A stretch of DNA of 64,000 bases from Meridianimarinicoccus sp. MJW13 (GCF_014901205.1 NZ_JACNMU010000006.1:1-64000); one strand, 5' to 3'; positions 8,325-17,550 are shown, counted from the first letter of the stretch. The notes: generated by a model not told the origin, from the sequence alone. Made by a program: numbers and translations.

Positions 8325-9098
8325 ATGTCGCTGAAGGGAAAAACTGCTGTCTTGACAGGGTCAAACTCTGGCATCGGGCTGGGCATCGCCATCGAACTGG
8401 CCAAGGCCGGGGCGGATGTGGTGCTGAACTCGTTCACCGACCGGGACGAAGATCATGCACTGGCCGAAAAGATCGGGGCCGAGCACGGTGTGACGGCGCG
8501 CTACATCAAGGCCGACATGTCGGTGGGCGACGAATGCCGCGCCCTGATCGAACAGGCGGGACGCTGTGACATTCTGGTCAACAACGCCGGCATCCAGCAT
8601 GTCGCGCCCATCGATCAGTTTCCGCCGGAAACATGGGATCGGATCATCGAGATCAACATGAACTCGGCCTTTCATACAACCGCCGCCGCGCTGCCGAAGA
8701 TGCGCGAGTCCGGGTGGGGTCGGGTGGTCAACATCGCTTCGGCGCATGGGTTGACCGCATCGCCCTTCAAATCCGCCTATGTGGCGGCCAAGCACGGGGT
8801 CGTGGGCATGACCAAGGTTGTCGCGCTGGAAACCGCGCAGGAACCGATCACCGCCAACGCGGTCTGCCCCGGCTATGTGCTGACCCCGCTGGTCGAGGCC
8901 CAGATCCCCGACACCATGAAGGAATACGACATGAGCCGCGAAGACGTCATCAAGAACGTCATGCTGCAGCGCCAGCCGTCCAAGGAGTTCGCCACCGTCG
9001 AACAGATGGGCGGCACCGTGGTGTTCCTGTGTTCCGACGCTGCAGCCCAGATCACCGGCACGACCATCAGTGTTGATGGCGGCTGGACGGCCTTGTGA
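8325..9098 (+). CDS. bdhA: 3-hydroxybutyrate dehydrogenase
   Basis: Short-chain dehydrogenase of 257 residues that interconverts D-3-hydroxybutyrate and acetoacetate with NAD, the step after polyhydroxybutyrate depolymerisation. It shows the cofactor motif TGSNSGIGLGIA near residue 11, NNAG, and the catalytic Tyr and Lys in SAYVAAKHG. The region QIPDTMKEYDMSREDVIKNVMLQRQPSK is characteristic of bacterial BdhA rather than a generic SDR. A ribosome-binding site GAAAGGA precedes the ATG. Its TGA overlaps the ATG of the next gene (TGATG), making a three-gene operon with a pentapeptide-like protein and a patatin. Confidence 0.95.
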   Translation: MSLKGKTAVLTGSNSGIGLGIAIELAKAGADVVLNSFTDRDEDHALAEKIGAEHGVTARYIKADMSVGDECRALIEQAGRCDILVNNAGIQHVAPIDQFPPETWDRIIEINMNSAFHTTAAALPKMRESGWGRVVNIASAHGLTASPFKSAYVAAKHGVVGMTKVVALETAQEPITANAVCPGYVLTPLVEAQIPDTMKEYDMSREDVIKNVMLQRQPSKEFATVEQMGGTVVFLCSDAAAQITGTTISVDGGWTAL

Positions 9099-9445
9099 TG
9101 CCGTCGGACGGGATTGAAGACGACGGCGAGGGCGGCGCGCGGCTGGTTCTGGACAACCGGCTGCTGCCAAACTCGCATCTGACTCGAGTCAGCCTTGAAA
9201 GATCGACCTTTCAGCGCTGCAAGCTGTCGGAACTGGCGCTTGACGACGTGGATCTGTCCGGCACATCAGTCCGCAACGCCAACATGTCCAAGATGTCGAT
9301 CACCGGGGCCACCCTGCAAGGCGGGGTGATCGACAACGTGGACCTGCGCGACCTGCGGATCACGAACGCCAACATGATCGGCATGACGATCGACGGCGTC
9401 CGTGTCAGCGATCTTCTGGCCAAATGGAACGAGGGCAAGAAATGA
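9098..9445 (+). CDS. pentapeptide-repeat-like small protein
   Basis: Protein of 115 residues. From about residue 30 it shows a loose five-residue periodicity with a hydrophobic or Ala central position (for example SELALDDVDLSGTSVRNANM), as in pentapeptide-repeat beta-helices, but degenerate and short. I took the ATG at 9098, which overlaps the bdhA stop as TGATG, over the in-frame GTG one codon earlier. Its own stop overlaps the patatin ATG (ATGA at 9442-9445). It is locked between a ketone-body enzyme and a lipase-fold protein, which suggests a role with them, perhaps at the storage granule, but no function is known. Confidence 0.75.
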   Translation: MPSDGIEDDGEGGARLVLDNRLLPNSHLTRVSLERSTFQRCKLSELALDDVDLSGTSVRNANMSKMSITGATLQGGVIDNVDLRDLRITNANMIGMTIDGVRVSDLLAKWNEGKK

Positions 9446-10509
9446 AGAAGATCAATCTGGCCTTGCAGGGTGGCGGTGCGCATGGCGCCTTCACATGGGG
9501 GGCGCTTGATCGCCTGCTGGATGAAGAGGATATCGAGGTCGAAGCGATCTCGGCCACCTCTGCCGGCGCCATGAATGCCACCGCGTTCAAGGCCGGATGG
9601 ATCAGCGGCGGGCGGGACGGGGCCAAACAGGCGCTGGCGGACTTCTGGCTGCGGCTGGCCGGTATCGACGGCCATGTGGCCGAGGTGATGGCCGACTGGC
9701 TGCGGCTGGTGGCCCCCTCGCCGGCGATCCTGTCGCGGATGCTGGAATTCAGCCCCACCGCGCTGGCCACCGAAGGGGTCACCCGGGCGTTTTCGCCTTA
9801 CCAGTTGAACCCGACAGGCTATCATCCGCTGCGTTCGGTGGTGGACGAGATGATGGCGGTGGGCGATGTCTGCAAGGATACCGGCCCGAAGCTGCTGATC
9901 GCAGCCACCAACGTGCGCACCGGACGGGTGCGGGTGTTCAGCGGCGAAGAGGTCACGACGGATGCGGTTCTGGCCTCGGCCTGTTTGCCGACGGTGTTTC
10001 AGGCGATCGAGATCGACGATCCCAAGACCGGCCGGCGCGAGGCCTATTGGGATGGCGGCTATATGGGCAACCCGGCGCTGTTTCCGTTGTTCTACCGGTC
10101 GTCCTGCCGCGACATCCTGATCGTGCACATCAATCCCATCGTGCGCGAGGACCTGCCGTTCACTTCAACCGAAATTCTGAACCGGATCAACGAGATCAGC
10201 TTCAACAGTTCCCTGATGAAAGAGCTGCGTGCCATCGATCTGGTCAACCGGCTGATCGAGGAAGGGGTTCTTCCCAAAGGCCGGATGACCGAGAACCGCC
10301 TGCATTCGGTAGCGGATGACGATTTCATGACCCAGCTTGGGGTGGCGTCAAAGACGACACCGGCACGAGCCCTGATGGTGCAGTTGAAGGATGCCGGTCA
10401 CGCGGCCATGGATCGCTTCCTGATCGCGCACAAGGGGGATATCGGCAAACGCTCCAGCATGAACATGCGGGCGCTGTTTGACGGTCCTGCCACGCTTGAC
10501 CCCCGCTAG
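9442..10509 (+). CDS. patatin-like phospholipase/esterase
   Basis: Serine hydrolase of 355 residues with the patatin Ser-Asp dyad. The oxyanion motif LQGGGAHGAFTWGAL is at residues 7-21, the nucleophile motif SATSAGAMNA follows, and the Asp lies in WDGGYMGN. No signal peptide is seen, so it is cytoplasmic. Translation starts at the ATG that overlaps the previous stop, served by GAGGGCAAG. An ATG at 9424 is less likely because that Shine-Dalgarno would fall inside the gene. Patatins are phospholipases, but some act as intracellular polyhydroxybutyrate depolymerases. Coupling to bdhA favours that reading (inference). Confidence 0.88.
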   Translation: MKKINLALQGGGAHGAFTWGALDRLLDEEDIEVEAISATSAGAMNATAFKAGWISGGRDGAKQALADFWLRLAGIDGHVAEVMADWLRLVAPSPAILSRMLEFSPTALATEGVTRAFSPYQLNPTGYHPLRSVVDEMMAVGDVCKDTGPKLLIAATNVRTGRVRVFSGEEVTTDAVLASACLPTVFQAIEIDDPKTGRREAYWDGGYMGNPALFPLFYRSSCRDILIVHINPIVREDLPFTSTEILNRINEISFNSSLMKELRAIDLVNRLIEEGVLPKGRMTENRLHSVADDDFMTQLGVASKTTPARALMVQLKDAGHAAMDRFLIAHKGDIGKRSSMNMRALFDGPATLDPR

Positions 10510-10578
10510 ATCCGTGCCATCTTGACGGGGTGCATGGCGCGTTGCATCACGGTGCAAACGAAACTTGGAGTTTGCCTC

Positions 10579-10695
10579 ATGCGTATTCTGGCCCTGATCG
10601 CCGCCCTTGTGACCCTGACTGCCTGCAACACCGTCGAAGGTGTCGGCAAGGACATTCAAAGCAGCGGCGAAGCCATTGAAAAGGCGGCGAAGTAA
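10579..10695 (+). CDS. entericidin A/B-family small lipoprotein
   Basis: A 38-residue protein preceded by CTTGGAG. It has a short hydrophobic signal ending in the lipobox LTAC at residues 13-16, then the small hydrophilic mature part NTVEGVGKDIQSSGEAIEK, the hallmark of entericidins. These are outer-membrane or periplasmic lipoproteins first described as an antidote/toxin pair tied to stress-induced lysis in E. coli. Only one copy is present here, with no second entericidin next to it, so a toxin role is not implied. It is monocistronic between the patatin and the convergent LysE gene. Confidence 0.88.
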   Translation: MRILALIAALVTLTACNTVEGVGKDIQSSGEAIEKAAK

Positions 10696-10739
10696 GCCTT
10701 TGAACGCGGGTTGAGGCGTCCGGGCGGGAGTCTTGTCCG

Positions 10740-11354
10740 TCAGGGCGCGCTCAGCAACAGGCCTGCCGCCAGGGCCCACATGACCAGCGCGATGCCAAGG
10801 TCCAGAACGCGCCAGGCGCGCGCGCTCTGCATGACCGGGGCCAGCAGCCGGGCACCGTAGCCCAGGCTGAAGAAGAACACGAACGAGGCCGAGACCGCGC
10901 CGACCCCGAAGGCCAGTTTCTGGCCCGTGTCCGGGTATTGTGTCGACACCGCCCCGATCAGCGCCAGCGTATCCAGATAGACATGCGGGTTGAGCCAGGT
11001 GAAAGCCGCCCCGGTGGCCAGAACCGCCCCCAGAGAGGCGGATTTGCCTGCAAGTGTCATCGCATAGTCGCCGCGCCAGGCCGCCCACAGACGCATCGCA
11101 CCATACACGAACAGGAACGCCGCACCCGCCAGCGCCATCAGGCGCGGGAAGCCGGGCAGGTGGTCGGCGATGGCGCCGAACCCCGCGACGCCCGCCGTGA
11201 TCAGCAGGGCATCCGAAATCGCACAGAACAGCACCAGCGGCAAAACATGCGCCCGCAACAGCCCCTGGCGCAGAACGAAAGCGTTCTGCGCGCCGATGGC
11301 AAGGATCAGGGAAAACGCCGTGGCAAAGCCGACGACGGCAGGGGCCGCAGTCAT
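10740..11354 (-). CDS. LysE/ArgO-family amino acid exporter
   Basis: Inner-membrane exporter of 204 residues with six hydrophobic segments. The first helix carries the family motif LAIGAQNAFVLRQGL. Later come the SDALLITAGV helix and the TWLNPHVYLDT motif found in ArgO/LysE exporters of basic amino acids. Its start overlaps the stop of DUF502 upstream (ATGA, 11351-11354), so it is the second gene of that operon. The exported amino acid is predicted only from the family. Confidence 0.92.
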   Translation of the reverse strand: MTAAPAVVGFATAFSLILAIGAQNAFVLRQGLLRAHVLPLVLFCAISDALLITAGVAGFGAIADHLPGFPRLMALAGAAFLFVYGAMRLWAAWRGDYAMTLAGKSASLGAVLATGAAFTWLNPHVYLDTLALIGAVSTQYPDTGQKLAFGVGAVSASFVFFFSLGYGARLLAPVMQSARAWRVLDLGIALVMWALAAGLLLSAP

Positions 11355-12073
11355 CGCCAGCTTTCAGGTTTGTCCTTGGCCGGCTTGCGCACCAGCGGCG
11401 CGCCTTCGGCATCGGTCTTTTCGGCCGGGTAGACCAGACCGGCCGAGATCACCAGTTTGGCGGCATCCTCGATGCCCATGTCCAACTCGATGACTTCCGA
11501 GCGCGGGAAGAACAGCAAGAACCCGGACGTGGGGTTCGGCGTGGTGGGCACGAAGACGCTGACCAGTTGTTCCGAGCCGCCGGCGATGCGGTTGACCTCG
11601 CCCTTGGCCATGGTCGAGATGAAGCCCACGGCCCAGATCCCCCGGCGCGGGTATTCGATCAGGCAGGCTTTCTCGAAATTGCTGTCCTGCTGCGCAAAGA
11701 CGGTTTCGGCGATCTGCTTCAGCCCGTTGTAGATCGACCGCACCACGGGCATCTGATCGACCAGGCCCTCGGCCCAGGCCAGCAGCGACCGGCCGATCAG
11801 CCCCTTGGCGATCCAGCCGATCATGACCGTGAAGACCAGGAAGAAGATCACGCCCACGCCGCGCAGGTTGATGCCGATGTATTGCTCGGGCCGCCAGACC
11901 GACGGCACCAGCGGCAGAACCACGCCGTCGATCCAGCCCACCACCGACCACAGGAAATAGGCGGTCAGTCCGATGGGGGCGATGACCACGATCCCGGTCA
12001 GGAAGCTGGAGCGCAACCGGGCAAGCAGGCCGCGTTTGCGGCGATCGTGGTCGTGGTCGTGCGGGTCAAGCAT
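11351..12073 (-). CDS. DUF502 membrane protein
   Basis: Protein of 240 residues with a His/Asp-rich N-terminus (LDPHDHDHDRR), a first membrane helix around FLTGIVVIAPIGLTAYFLW and a second around GVIFFLVFTVMIGWIA, then a soluble domain containing NGLKQIAETVF and VFVPTTPNPTSGFLLFF, diagnostic of DUF502. The biochemical role of the family is unknown. It is the first gene of a two-gene minus-strand operon with the LysE/ArgO exporter and lies 59 bases downstream of psuG, so read-through from psuKG is possible. Confidence 0.9.
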   Translation of the reverse strand: MLDPHDHDHDRRKRGLLARLRSSFLTGIVVIAPIGLTAYFLWSVVGWIDGVVLPLVPSVWRPEQYIGINLRGVGVIFFLVFTVMIGWIAKGLIGRSLLAWAEGLVDQMPVVRSIYNGLKQIAETVFAQQDSNFEKACLIEYPRRGIWAVGFISTMAKGEVNRIAGGSEQLVSVFVPTTPNPTSGFLLFFPRSEVIELDMGIEDAAKLVISAGLVYPAEKTDAEGAPLVRKPAKDKPESWR

Positions 12074-12132
12074 CAGGCTTCGGGACTTCTTTCAGGGAAC
12101 GCACTGAAGATAGGGTTAGAGTGCGGTCGAAT

Positions 12133-13062
12133 CTAGTTGGCAGGCGCAGGCATTTCTCGGGCGATGCGCGCGGCCAGACGGGCATTGTTCAACACCAGGG
12201 CAATGTTTGCAGTCAACGATGCGCCATTGGTCAGTTCGAATATCCGCTGCAACAGATAGGGCGTCAGCCCCTTGGCACTGATGTTGTGGGTGCGGGCATC
12301 GGCCTGGGCCTGGGCGATCACCGGGGCCAGAACCTCGGCAGGGATCTCGGCGGATTCCGGGATTGGCTGGGCCACCAGTTGCCCGCCGGGCAGGCCAAGC
12401 GCGTGGCGCAGCACCTGGGCGCGGGCGATCTGGGCCGGATCATCCATGCGCAGCGGCGCGGGCATACCCGAGTTGCGGGACCAGAAGGCGGGCAGGGTGT
12501 CTTGCCCGACGGTGATTACCGGCACGCCGAGGGTTTCCAGAACCTCGAAGGTCTTGGGCAGGTCAAGGATGGCCTTGGCACCCGCACAGACCACGGTCAC
12601 CGGGGTTTGCGCCAGCTCCTGCAGGTCGGCGGAAATGTCATAATGCTCGGCCAGACCGGGATGCACGCCACCGACCCCACCGGTTGCAAACACGCTGATG
12701 CCCGCCAGCCGCGCGCAGATCATGGTGGCCGCGACCGTTGTGGCGCCGGTGCCGCCTGTGGCCAGGCAGGCCGCCAGATCGGCCCGCGACAGCTTGGCGA
12801 CATTGCGGGCCTGGGCGAGCTGCTCAAGCGTGTCGTCGTTCAGGCCGATATGGATCTTGCCGTCCAGCACCGCCATCGTGGCCGGAACCGCGCCATTGTC
12901 GCGCACCGCCTGTTCCACGGCGCGGGCCGTTTCAAGGTTTTGCGGATACGGCATCCCGTGGGTGATGATGGTGCTTTCCAGCGCCACCAGTGCGGCGCCT
13001 TCAGCGCGGGCACGGGACACTTCGTCGGAATACACAAGCGGCAGGGCGGAGAGATCTGTCAT
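12133..13062 (-). CDS. psuG: pseudouridine-5'-phosphate glycosidase
   Basis: Enzyme of 309 residues that cleaves the C-C glycosidic bond of pseudouridine 5'-phosphate to give uracil and ribose 5-phosphate. Clear IndA/PsuG blocks are ALESTIITHGMPYPQN near residue 27, the CLATGGTGATTVAATM region, VFATGGVGGVHPG and ALVLNNARLAARIA near the C-terminus. Its ATG overlaps the psuK stop (ATGA at 13059-13062), so kinase and glycosidase are co-translated in pathway order. The uracil released could enter the reductive pathway encoded at 24-35 kb. Confidence 0.95.
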   Translation of the reverse strand: MTDLSALPLVYSDEVSRARAEGAALVALESTIITHGMPYPQNLETARAVEQAVRDNGAVPATMAVLDGKIHIGLNDDTLEQLAQARNVAKLSRADLAACLATGGTGATTVAATMICARLAGISVFATGGVGGVHPGLAEHYDISADLQELAQTPVTVVCAGAKAILDLPKTFEVLETLGVPVITVGQDTLPAFWSRNSGMPAPLRMDDPAQIARAQVLRHALGLPGGQLVAQPIPESAEIPAEVLAPVIAQAQADARTHNISAKGLTPYLLQRIFELTNGASLTANIALVLNNARLAARIAREMPAPAN

Positions 13063-13955
13063 GCGATGTCCTGTCCAGAAACGAATGTAGCAGCGGCCTG
13101 AAGGGCGGCTTCCAGCGCAAAGGCGCGTTTGTGGCCGGCGGCTTCGGCCGCGATATGGCTGGCCATGAAGGTGTCGCCCGCGCCGGTCACGCAGCGCTGT
13201 TCGACGATGGGGGGATGTGCGGTCAGCACCTCGTCGGGGCTGGCATCGGTGGCCGGTCGGGCGCCATCGGTCACCAGAACCCGCGCGCTGCCATTGGCAA
13301 CCAGCGCCGCCGCGGCTTCGGCGGACGACCGGAATTCGGTGTCATACAGAAGCCCGGCTTCTTCACGATTGATGTACAGCGTGGCCTTGGGTGCAGTCAG
13401 GAAAGGCCGCAGCCGCTGGGCCTTGCCGGGGGACGCCGGCACGATGCGCAGGTCGGCGTCGGCAAAGACCGGATCCTCGGCGATCTCGGCCAGCACGGCC
13501 TCGGGCAGATTGCCGTCCAGCACCATGACGCCGCGATAGGGCGCCTCGGAACTTGCCAGACGGCCATCGCGGAAGGGCGCCAGAATCTCGCCACCGGCCA
13601 TTTCCAGGGAATGAGCATCGGCTATGGCCGCGATCAGCCCGTTGGCGCCTTCGACAGCCATGTAGCGGTCGGTGGGCAGATCGGCGCGGCGCAGCACCAT
13701 CGAGGTATCCACCCCCTTTTCGCGGCAGGCCTGCATCAGTTCTTCGCCGTTGCGATCGGTGCCGATACAGGTCAGCACGGTTGGGCGCGCGCCGAAGCGG
13801 ACCAGCGTTGCCGCCACGTTCATCGCCACGCCGCCGGTCTGGCGGGTGATCGTGCCGGGGCGATCGTCGCCCAGGCGCATCGGATGGGGATGCCGACCGA
13901 CAAAATCCCAGAGCACCGAGCCGATACAGGGTATGAGAGACGTGTTCTTAGCCAT
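13059..13955 (-). CDS. psuK: PfkB-family kinase, probable pseudouridine kinase
   Basis: Ribokinase-fold sugar/nucleoside kinase of 298 residues. The N-terminal glycine motif RQTGGVAMNVAATLVRFG and the C-terminal anion hole with catalytic Asp, CVTGAGDTFMASH, mark the PfkB family. The specific assignment as pseudouridine kinase rests on the overlap with psuG. In E. coli the same pair phosphorylates pseudouridine and then splits it. No pseudouridine transporter gene is adjacent. Confidence 0.9.
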   Translation of the reverse strand: MAKNTSLIPCIGSVLWDFVGRHPHPMRLGDDRPGTITRQTGGVAMNVAATLVRFGARPTVLTCIGTDRNGEELMQACREKGVDTSMVLRRADLPTDRYMAVEGANGLIAAIADAHSLEMAGGEILAPFRDGRLASSEAPYRGVMVLDGNLPEAVLAEIAEDPVFADADLRIVPASPGKAQRLRPFLTAPKATLYINREEAGLLYDTEFRSSAEAAAALVANGSARVLVTDGARPATDASPDEVLTAHPPIVEQRCVTGAGDTFMASHIAAEAAGHKRAFALEAALQAAATFVSGQDIA

Positions 13956-14224
13956 GGCGCTAGTGAAGCCAATGAGGGCCGGATTGCAAGCGCGGCTTGG
14001 ACAGATTGCGCGGGTTGACGCCAGAAACCCCGGTGTTGCGGAAATCCACCCCGGTCGATGTCGCTGGCTGCGCCGGGCGCTTGCAATCCCGCCAGCCTTG
14101 CTTTAAGGGCACGCACACTTCGCAGGTGGGGCTGGGCCTCTTGGGGGAGAAATCCTCAAAGGTCCGCCGGTTGGGCAAATGCCCCTTGATCCCCGCCGAG
14201 GCGTAAACCGGAAAGGATATGGAT

Positions 14225-15025
14225 ATGTCGCCTGATTTTACCATGCGCCAGCTGCTTGAAGCTGGTGTGCACTTTGGTCACCAAACCCAACGCTGGAACC
14301 CGCGCATGGCGCCGTTCATCTACGGCGACCGCAACGGGATTCACATTCTCGATCTGACGCAGACCGCGCCCATGCTGGACGCCGCGCTGAACGTCATCAA
14401 GGAAACCGTCGCCAAGGGTGGCCGGGTTCTGTTCGTCGGCACCAAGCGCCAGGCGCAAAAATCGGTCGCGGAAGCCGCCGAGAAATGCGCCCAGTACTAC
14501 ATGAACCACCGCTGGCTGGGCGGCACGCTCACCAACTGGAAAACCGTTTCCAACTCGATCAACCGCCTGAAGGCGATCGACGAGCAGATGGAAGTCGGCG
14601 CTGCTGGCCTGACCAAGAAAGAGCGTCTGGGCATGGAGCGCGAGCAGGCAAAACTGCAGGCCTCGCTGGGCGGGATCCGCGAAATGGGCGGTGTTCCGGA
14701 CCTTCTGTTCGTCATCGACGTCAAGAAAGAAGATCTGGCGATCAAGGAAGCCAAGAAACTGGGCATCCCGGTCGTGGCCATCGTCGACACCAACTGTTCG
14801 CCTGAAGGCGTGGACTACATCATTCCGGGCAACGATGACGCGGCGCGTGCGATTTCGCTGTACTGCGATCTGGTGGCCCGTGCCGCGCTGGACGGTATGA
14901 CCGCACAGATGGGCGCAGCCGGGATCGACCTGGGCGCCTTCGAAGAGGGCCTGGAAGAAGAAGCGCTGGCCGATGCCGGCGCGGCTGTCGAACCGGCCGC
15001 CGAAGAGCAGCCCGCCGAGGGCTGA
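14225..15025 (+). CDS. rpsB: 30S ribosomal protein S2
   Basis: Small-subunit ribosomal protein of 266 residues. The opening [19 protein letters not shown] and the [14 protein letters not shown] block are diagnostic. The acidic, Ala-rich C-terminal tail ([19 protein letters not shown]) is common in alphaproteobacteria. Two ATGs occur at 14219 and 14225. The Shine-Dalgarno GAAAGGA ends at 14217, only one base before the first, so the second is the start. tsf follows after 77 bases, the usual order, with a GC-rich hairpin in between. Confidence 0.98.
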   Translation: MSPDFTMRQLLEAGVHFGHQTQRWNPRMAPFIYGDRNGIHILDLTQTAPMLDAALNVIKETVAKGGRVLFVGTKRQAQKSVAEAAEKCAQYYMNHRWLGGTLTNWKTVSNSINRLKAIDEQMEVGAAGLTKKERLGMEREQAKLQASLGGIREMGGVPDLLFVIDVKKEDLAIKEAKKLGIPVVAIVDTNCSPEGVDYIIPGNDDAARAISLYCDLVARAALDGMTAQMGAAGIDLGAFEEGLEEEALADAGAAVEPAAEEQPAEG

Positions 15026-15050
15026 GCCCCGTCGTCACAGAACTGTCACT

Positions 15051-15071
15051 CGCCGCGGCCGGTCCGCGGCG
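15051..15071 (+). promoter_or_regulatory. intercistronic hairpin between rpsB and tsf
   Basis: CGCCGCGG and CCGCGGCG form a perfect 8-bp stem around a 5-base loop. No T-run follows, so it is not a full terminator. It may attenuate or stabilise the mRNA and set the ratio of S2 to EF-Ts. Confidence 0.5.
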
Positions 15072-15102
15072 GGAAACCCTGCGAGATTTAGGAGAGCCAG
15101 AC

Positions 15103-15978
15103 ATGGCAATTACAGCAGCACTGGTCAAAGAACTGCGCGACAGCACCGGCGCCGGCATGATGGACGCCAAGAAGGCCCTGACCGAAACCAATGGCGACAT
15201 GGAAGCAGCCGTCGACTGGCTGCGCACCAAGGGTCTGGCCAAGGCCGCCAAGAAATCGGGCCGCACCGCCGCCGAAGGTCTGGTTGCTCTGGCCGTCGAA
15301 GGTGGCAAGGGCGTCGCCGTCGAAGTGAACTCGGAAACCGACTTCGTCGCCAAGAACGCTGAATTCCAGCAGATGGTAAAAGCCATCGCCGACGCTGCGC
15401 TGAACGTGTCGGATATCGACGCGCTGGCCGCCGCGGATCTGGGTGGCAAGACCGTGGCCGACACGCTGACCGCAAAGATCGCCACCATCGGCGAGAACAT
15501 GACCCTGCGCCGCATGGCCAGCGTCGAAGGCAACACCGTGGTGTCCTATGTGCACAACGCGGCCGCCGACGGCATGGGCAAGATCGGTGTGCTGGTGGCG
15601 CTGAGCGGTGACAACGAAGCCTTCGGCAAGCAGGTTGCGATGCATGTAGCCGCTGCCAACCCGGCGTCGCTGTCCGAGGCGGATCTGGACCCGGCCGTGG
15701 TCGAGAAGGAAAAATCGGTGCAGATCGAGATTGCCCGCGAAAGCGGCAAGCCCGAAGGCGTGATTGAAAAGATGATCGTCGGCCGCATGAAGAAGTTCCT
15801 GTCGGAAGTGACCCTGCTGGGCCAGGCTTTCGTGGTGAACCCGGATCTGACCGTGGGTGACGCTGCCAAGGAAGCCGGCGTGGAAATCACCGGTTTCGTG
15901 CGCCTGGAAGTGGGCGAAGGCATCGAGAAGGAAGAAGAAGACTTCGCAGCCGAAGTGGCCAAGGCCGTTCAGGGCTGA
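15103..15978 (+). CDS. tsf: translation elongation factor Ts
   Basis: Guanine-nucleotide exchange factor for EF-Tu, 291 residues. The N-terminal UBA-like module [19 protein letters not shown] and the contact motif [12 protein letters not shown] are both present. A TAGGAGAG ribosome-binding site precedes the ATG. A strong intrinsic terminator follows at 16038-16073, ending the rpsB-tsf operon. Confidence 0.98.
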   Translation: MAITAALVKELRDSTGAGMMDAKKALTETNGDMEAAVDWLRTKGLAKAAKKSGRTAAEGLVALAVEGGKGVAVEVNSETDFVAKNAEFQQMVKAIADAALNVSDIDALAAADLGGKTVADTLTAKIATIGENMTLRRMASVEGNTVVSYVHNAAADGMGKIGVLVALSGDNEAFGKQVAMHVAAANPASLSEADLDPAVVEKEKSVQIEIARESGKPEGVIEKMIVGRMKKFLSEVTLLGQAFVVNPDLTVGDAAKEAGVEITGFVRLEVGEGIEKEEEDFAAEVAKAVQG

Positions 15979-16037
15979 GACGGTTTTCCGGGGGGCGCTG
16001 TCGCGGCGCCCTTCGCCTGAAATCGAGACAGACAGTC

Positions 16038-16073
16038 AAGGGGCGGTTCGAAGTAATTCGAACCGCCCCTTTA
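16038..16073 (+). terminator. intrinsic terminator of rpsB-tsf
   Basis: A perfect 15-bp stem, AAGGGGCGGTTCGAA (16038-16052) with TTCGAACCGCCCCTT (16057-16071), closes a GTAA loop. The T-run is short, TTTA. The stem is AT-closed on both sides, so it could act in both directions. Confidence 0.88.
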
Positions 16074-16354
16074 TCGCTTTCGGAAGCTGTTGCTTGTGGG
16101 GATGGGTACAGCCCCCGTTCACGGTTTTGCCCGGACAGCGACGATGAAAAACCACCGTCATCCAGACGCTTCGGACGTATCCGAAGAACCGGGGCTCCGA
16201 TCGAAATTGCGAAAGGACGCCCCGGCATATTCCCCGGTTGTAAAACCGCCAGCGTGGGAACCCGTAAATTTTCGCGCATTTCACAGGATTTTGAAAGTGC
16301 GGAATTCCCGACCGGGCAGAAATTCCCAAATTTCCCGTAAAAAGTGTGCGGACA
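16074..16354. other. gene-free stretch between tsf and the LuxR gene
   Basis: With the terminator this makes a 376-base gap between converging genes. No coding sequence is credible. It contains a 7-bp hairpin CTTCGGA-CGTA-TCCGAAG at 16169-16186 and an A/T-rich part near 16260-16340 with repeated AAATTCCC/AAATTTCCC. No function is evident. Confidence 0.5.
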
Positions 16355-17110
16355 TCAAGCCTTTGCGTCGATCAAAAATATCTGGTTCTTGAGCGAAGCT
16401 TTCATGACCGCTTGTGCGGTGGTGTCGACCTCAAGCGCTTCTCGCGCGAGTCTCAGGTGTTTTTCCACAGTGGCCGGGGTGAGTCCGATGATCGTGGCGA
16501 TGTCCTGCGTGGTCTTGCCGTCGCCCACCCATTCCAGAACTTCCCGCTGCCGCTTGGTCAGGGCCCGGCGCGAGCCGTTGTGCGGCAGCGAGGTCAGCTT
16601 CAAGTGCGCCACATTGCACAGCGCCTCGATCTGGCGGCCATGTTCGCTCCAGACCGCGTCGACCTGGTCCTGCGACCGTCCTTCCCGTGCGGTCAGCGCC
16701 ATGGCCCCGCGATAGCGGTACGAGATATGCGGGAAGCTGATGGTATAGCCGGCCGTGATACCCATCGACTGGTTGAACATCACGACCTTTTGTTCGGCAG
16801 GGGTCATACTGTGCCGATGATCGCGAATCCAGCTCCAACTGCAGGCGCCGACGTTCTCGCTGGACCAGCGCACCATGGGGGCGTGGAAATACATCGCCTC
16901 ACCGACAAACCGGTCGGTGTACCGGGCTTCATGGTTGGTCAGGATCAAAAGATCCTGGGGATCGCCGAAGCCGCTTTGGGTCTTGTAGCGGGTGAAGCCG
17001 TACATCAGCCGGTCGAACCCGTAGTCGCCCAGCCGCACCACCAGACGATCCCAGACGTCTTCCACCGCGGTGGCGTTGATGAAAACCTCGATGTCGTCCA
17101 GAAGCGTCAT
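16355..17110 (-). CDS. LuxR-family regulator with autoinducer-binding-like domain
   Basis: Regulator of 251 residues. Residues 1 to about 165 resemble the autoinducer-binding domain ([19 protein letters not shown], later [21 protein letters not shown]). The C-terminal 65 residues are a clear LuxR/FixJ helix-turn-helix, [20 protein letters not shown] then [20 protein letters not shown]. No luxI synthase gene is present in the window, so it is a LuxR solo here. Its start overlaps the aroQ stop (ATGA at 17107-17110), so it is co-translated with a shikimate-pathway enzyme. The ligand and targets are unknown. Confidence 0.88.
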   Translation of the reverse strand: MTLLDDIEVFINATAVEDVWDRLVVRLGDYGFDRLMYGFTRYKTQSGFGDPQDLLILTNHEARYTDRFVGEAMYFHAPMVRWSSENVGACSWSWIRDHRHSMTPAEQKVVMFNQSMGITAGYTISFPHISYRYRGAMALTAREGRSQDQVDAVWSEHGRQIEALCNVAHLKLTSLPHNGSRRALTKRQREVLEWVGDGKTTQDIATIIGLTPATVEKHLRLAREALEVDTTAQAVMKASLKNQIFLIDAKA

Positions 17111-17550
17111 GTTGTGGCCTCGATATGTGCCAGAAGTGCCCGGATGGCCAGGTCATAGCCGGCCGGACCGAAGCCGCAGATCTGACCCACGGCCACCGGC
17201 GCGATCCAGGATTTGTGGCGGAAACTCTCGCGGGCGTGGATGTTGGACAGATGCAACTCGACCACCGGCAATTCGACGGACTGGATGGCATCCATCAGGG
17301 CAATCGACGTGTGGGTCAGAGCGCCGGCGTTCAGGATGATCCCGTCGCGGGTGGTGCGCGCTGCGTGGATCTGATCGATCAGCGCCCCTTCGTGGTTGCT
17401 TTGATAGCAGGTGACCTCGGCCCCGAGGGCCGCACCGGTCTGACGGCACAGATCTTCCACATCGGCCAATGTCGTCGCGCCGTAGACCTCGGGCTGGCGA
17501 ATGCCCAGCAAGTTCAGGTTCGGCCCGTTCAAGACAAGTAACTGTTTCAT
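17107..17550 (-). CDS. aroQ: type II 3-dehydroquinate dehydratase
   Basis: Shikimate-pathway enzyme of 147 residues that dehydrates 3-dehydroquinate. It has the N-terminal [21 protein letters not shown] with the catalytic Tyr, the [14 protein letters not shown] block, and [18 protein letters not shown] start it at the ATG at 17550, which gives the family-typical N-terminus and has AAGGG nearby; the reading frame stays open further upstream. It is first in an operon with the LuxR-type regulator. Confidence 0.96.
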   Translation of the reverse strand: MKQLLVLNGPNLNLLGIRQPEVYGATTLADVEDLCRQTGAALGAEVTCYQSNHEGALIDQIHAARTTRDGIILNAGALTHTSIALMDAIQSVELPVVELHLSNIHARESFRHKSWIAPVAVGQICGFGPAGYDLAIRALLAHIEATT

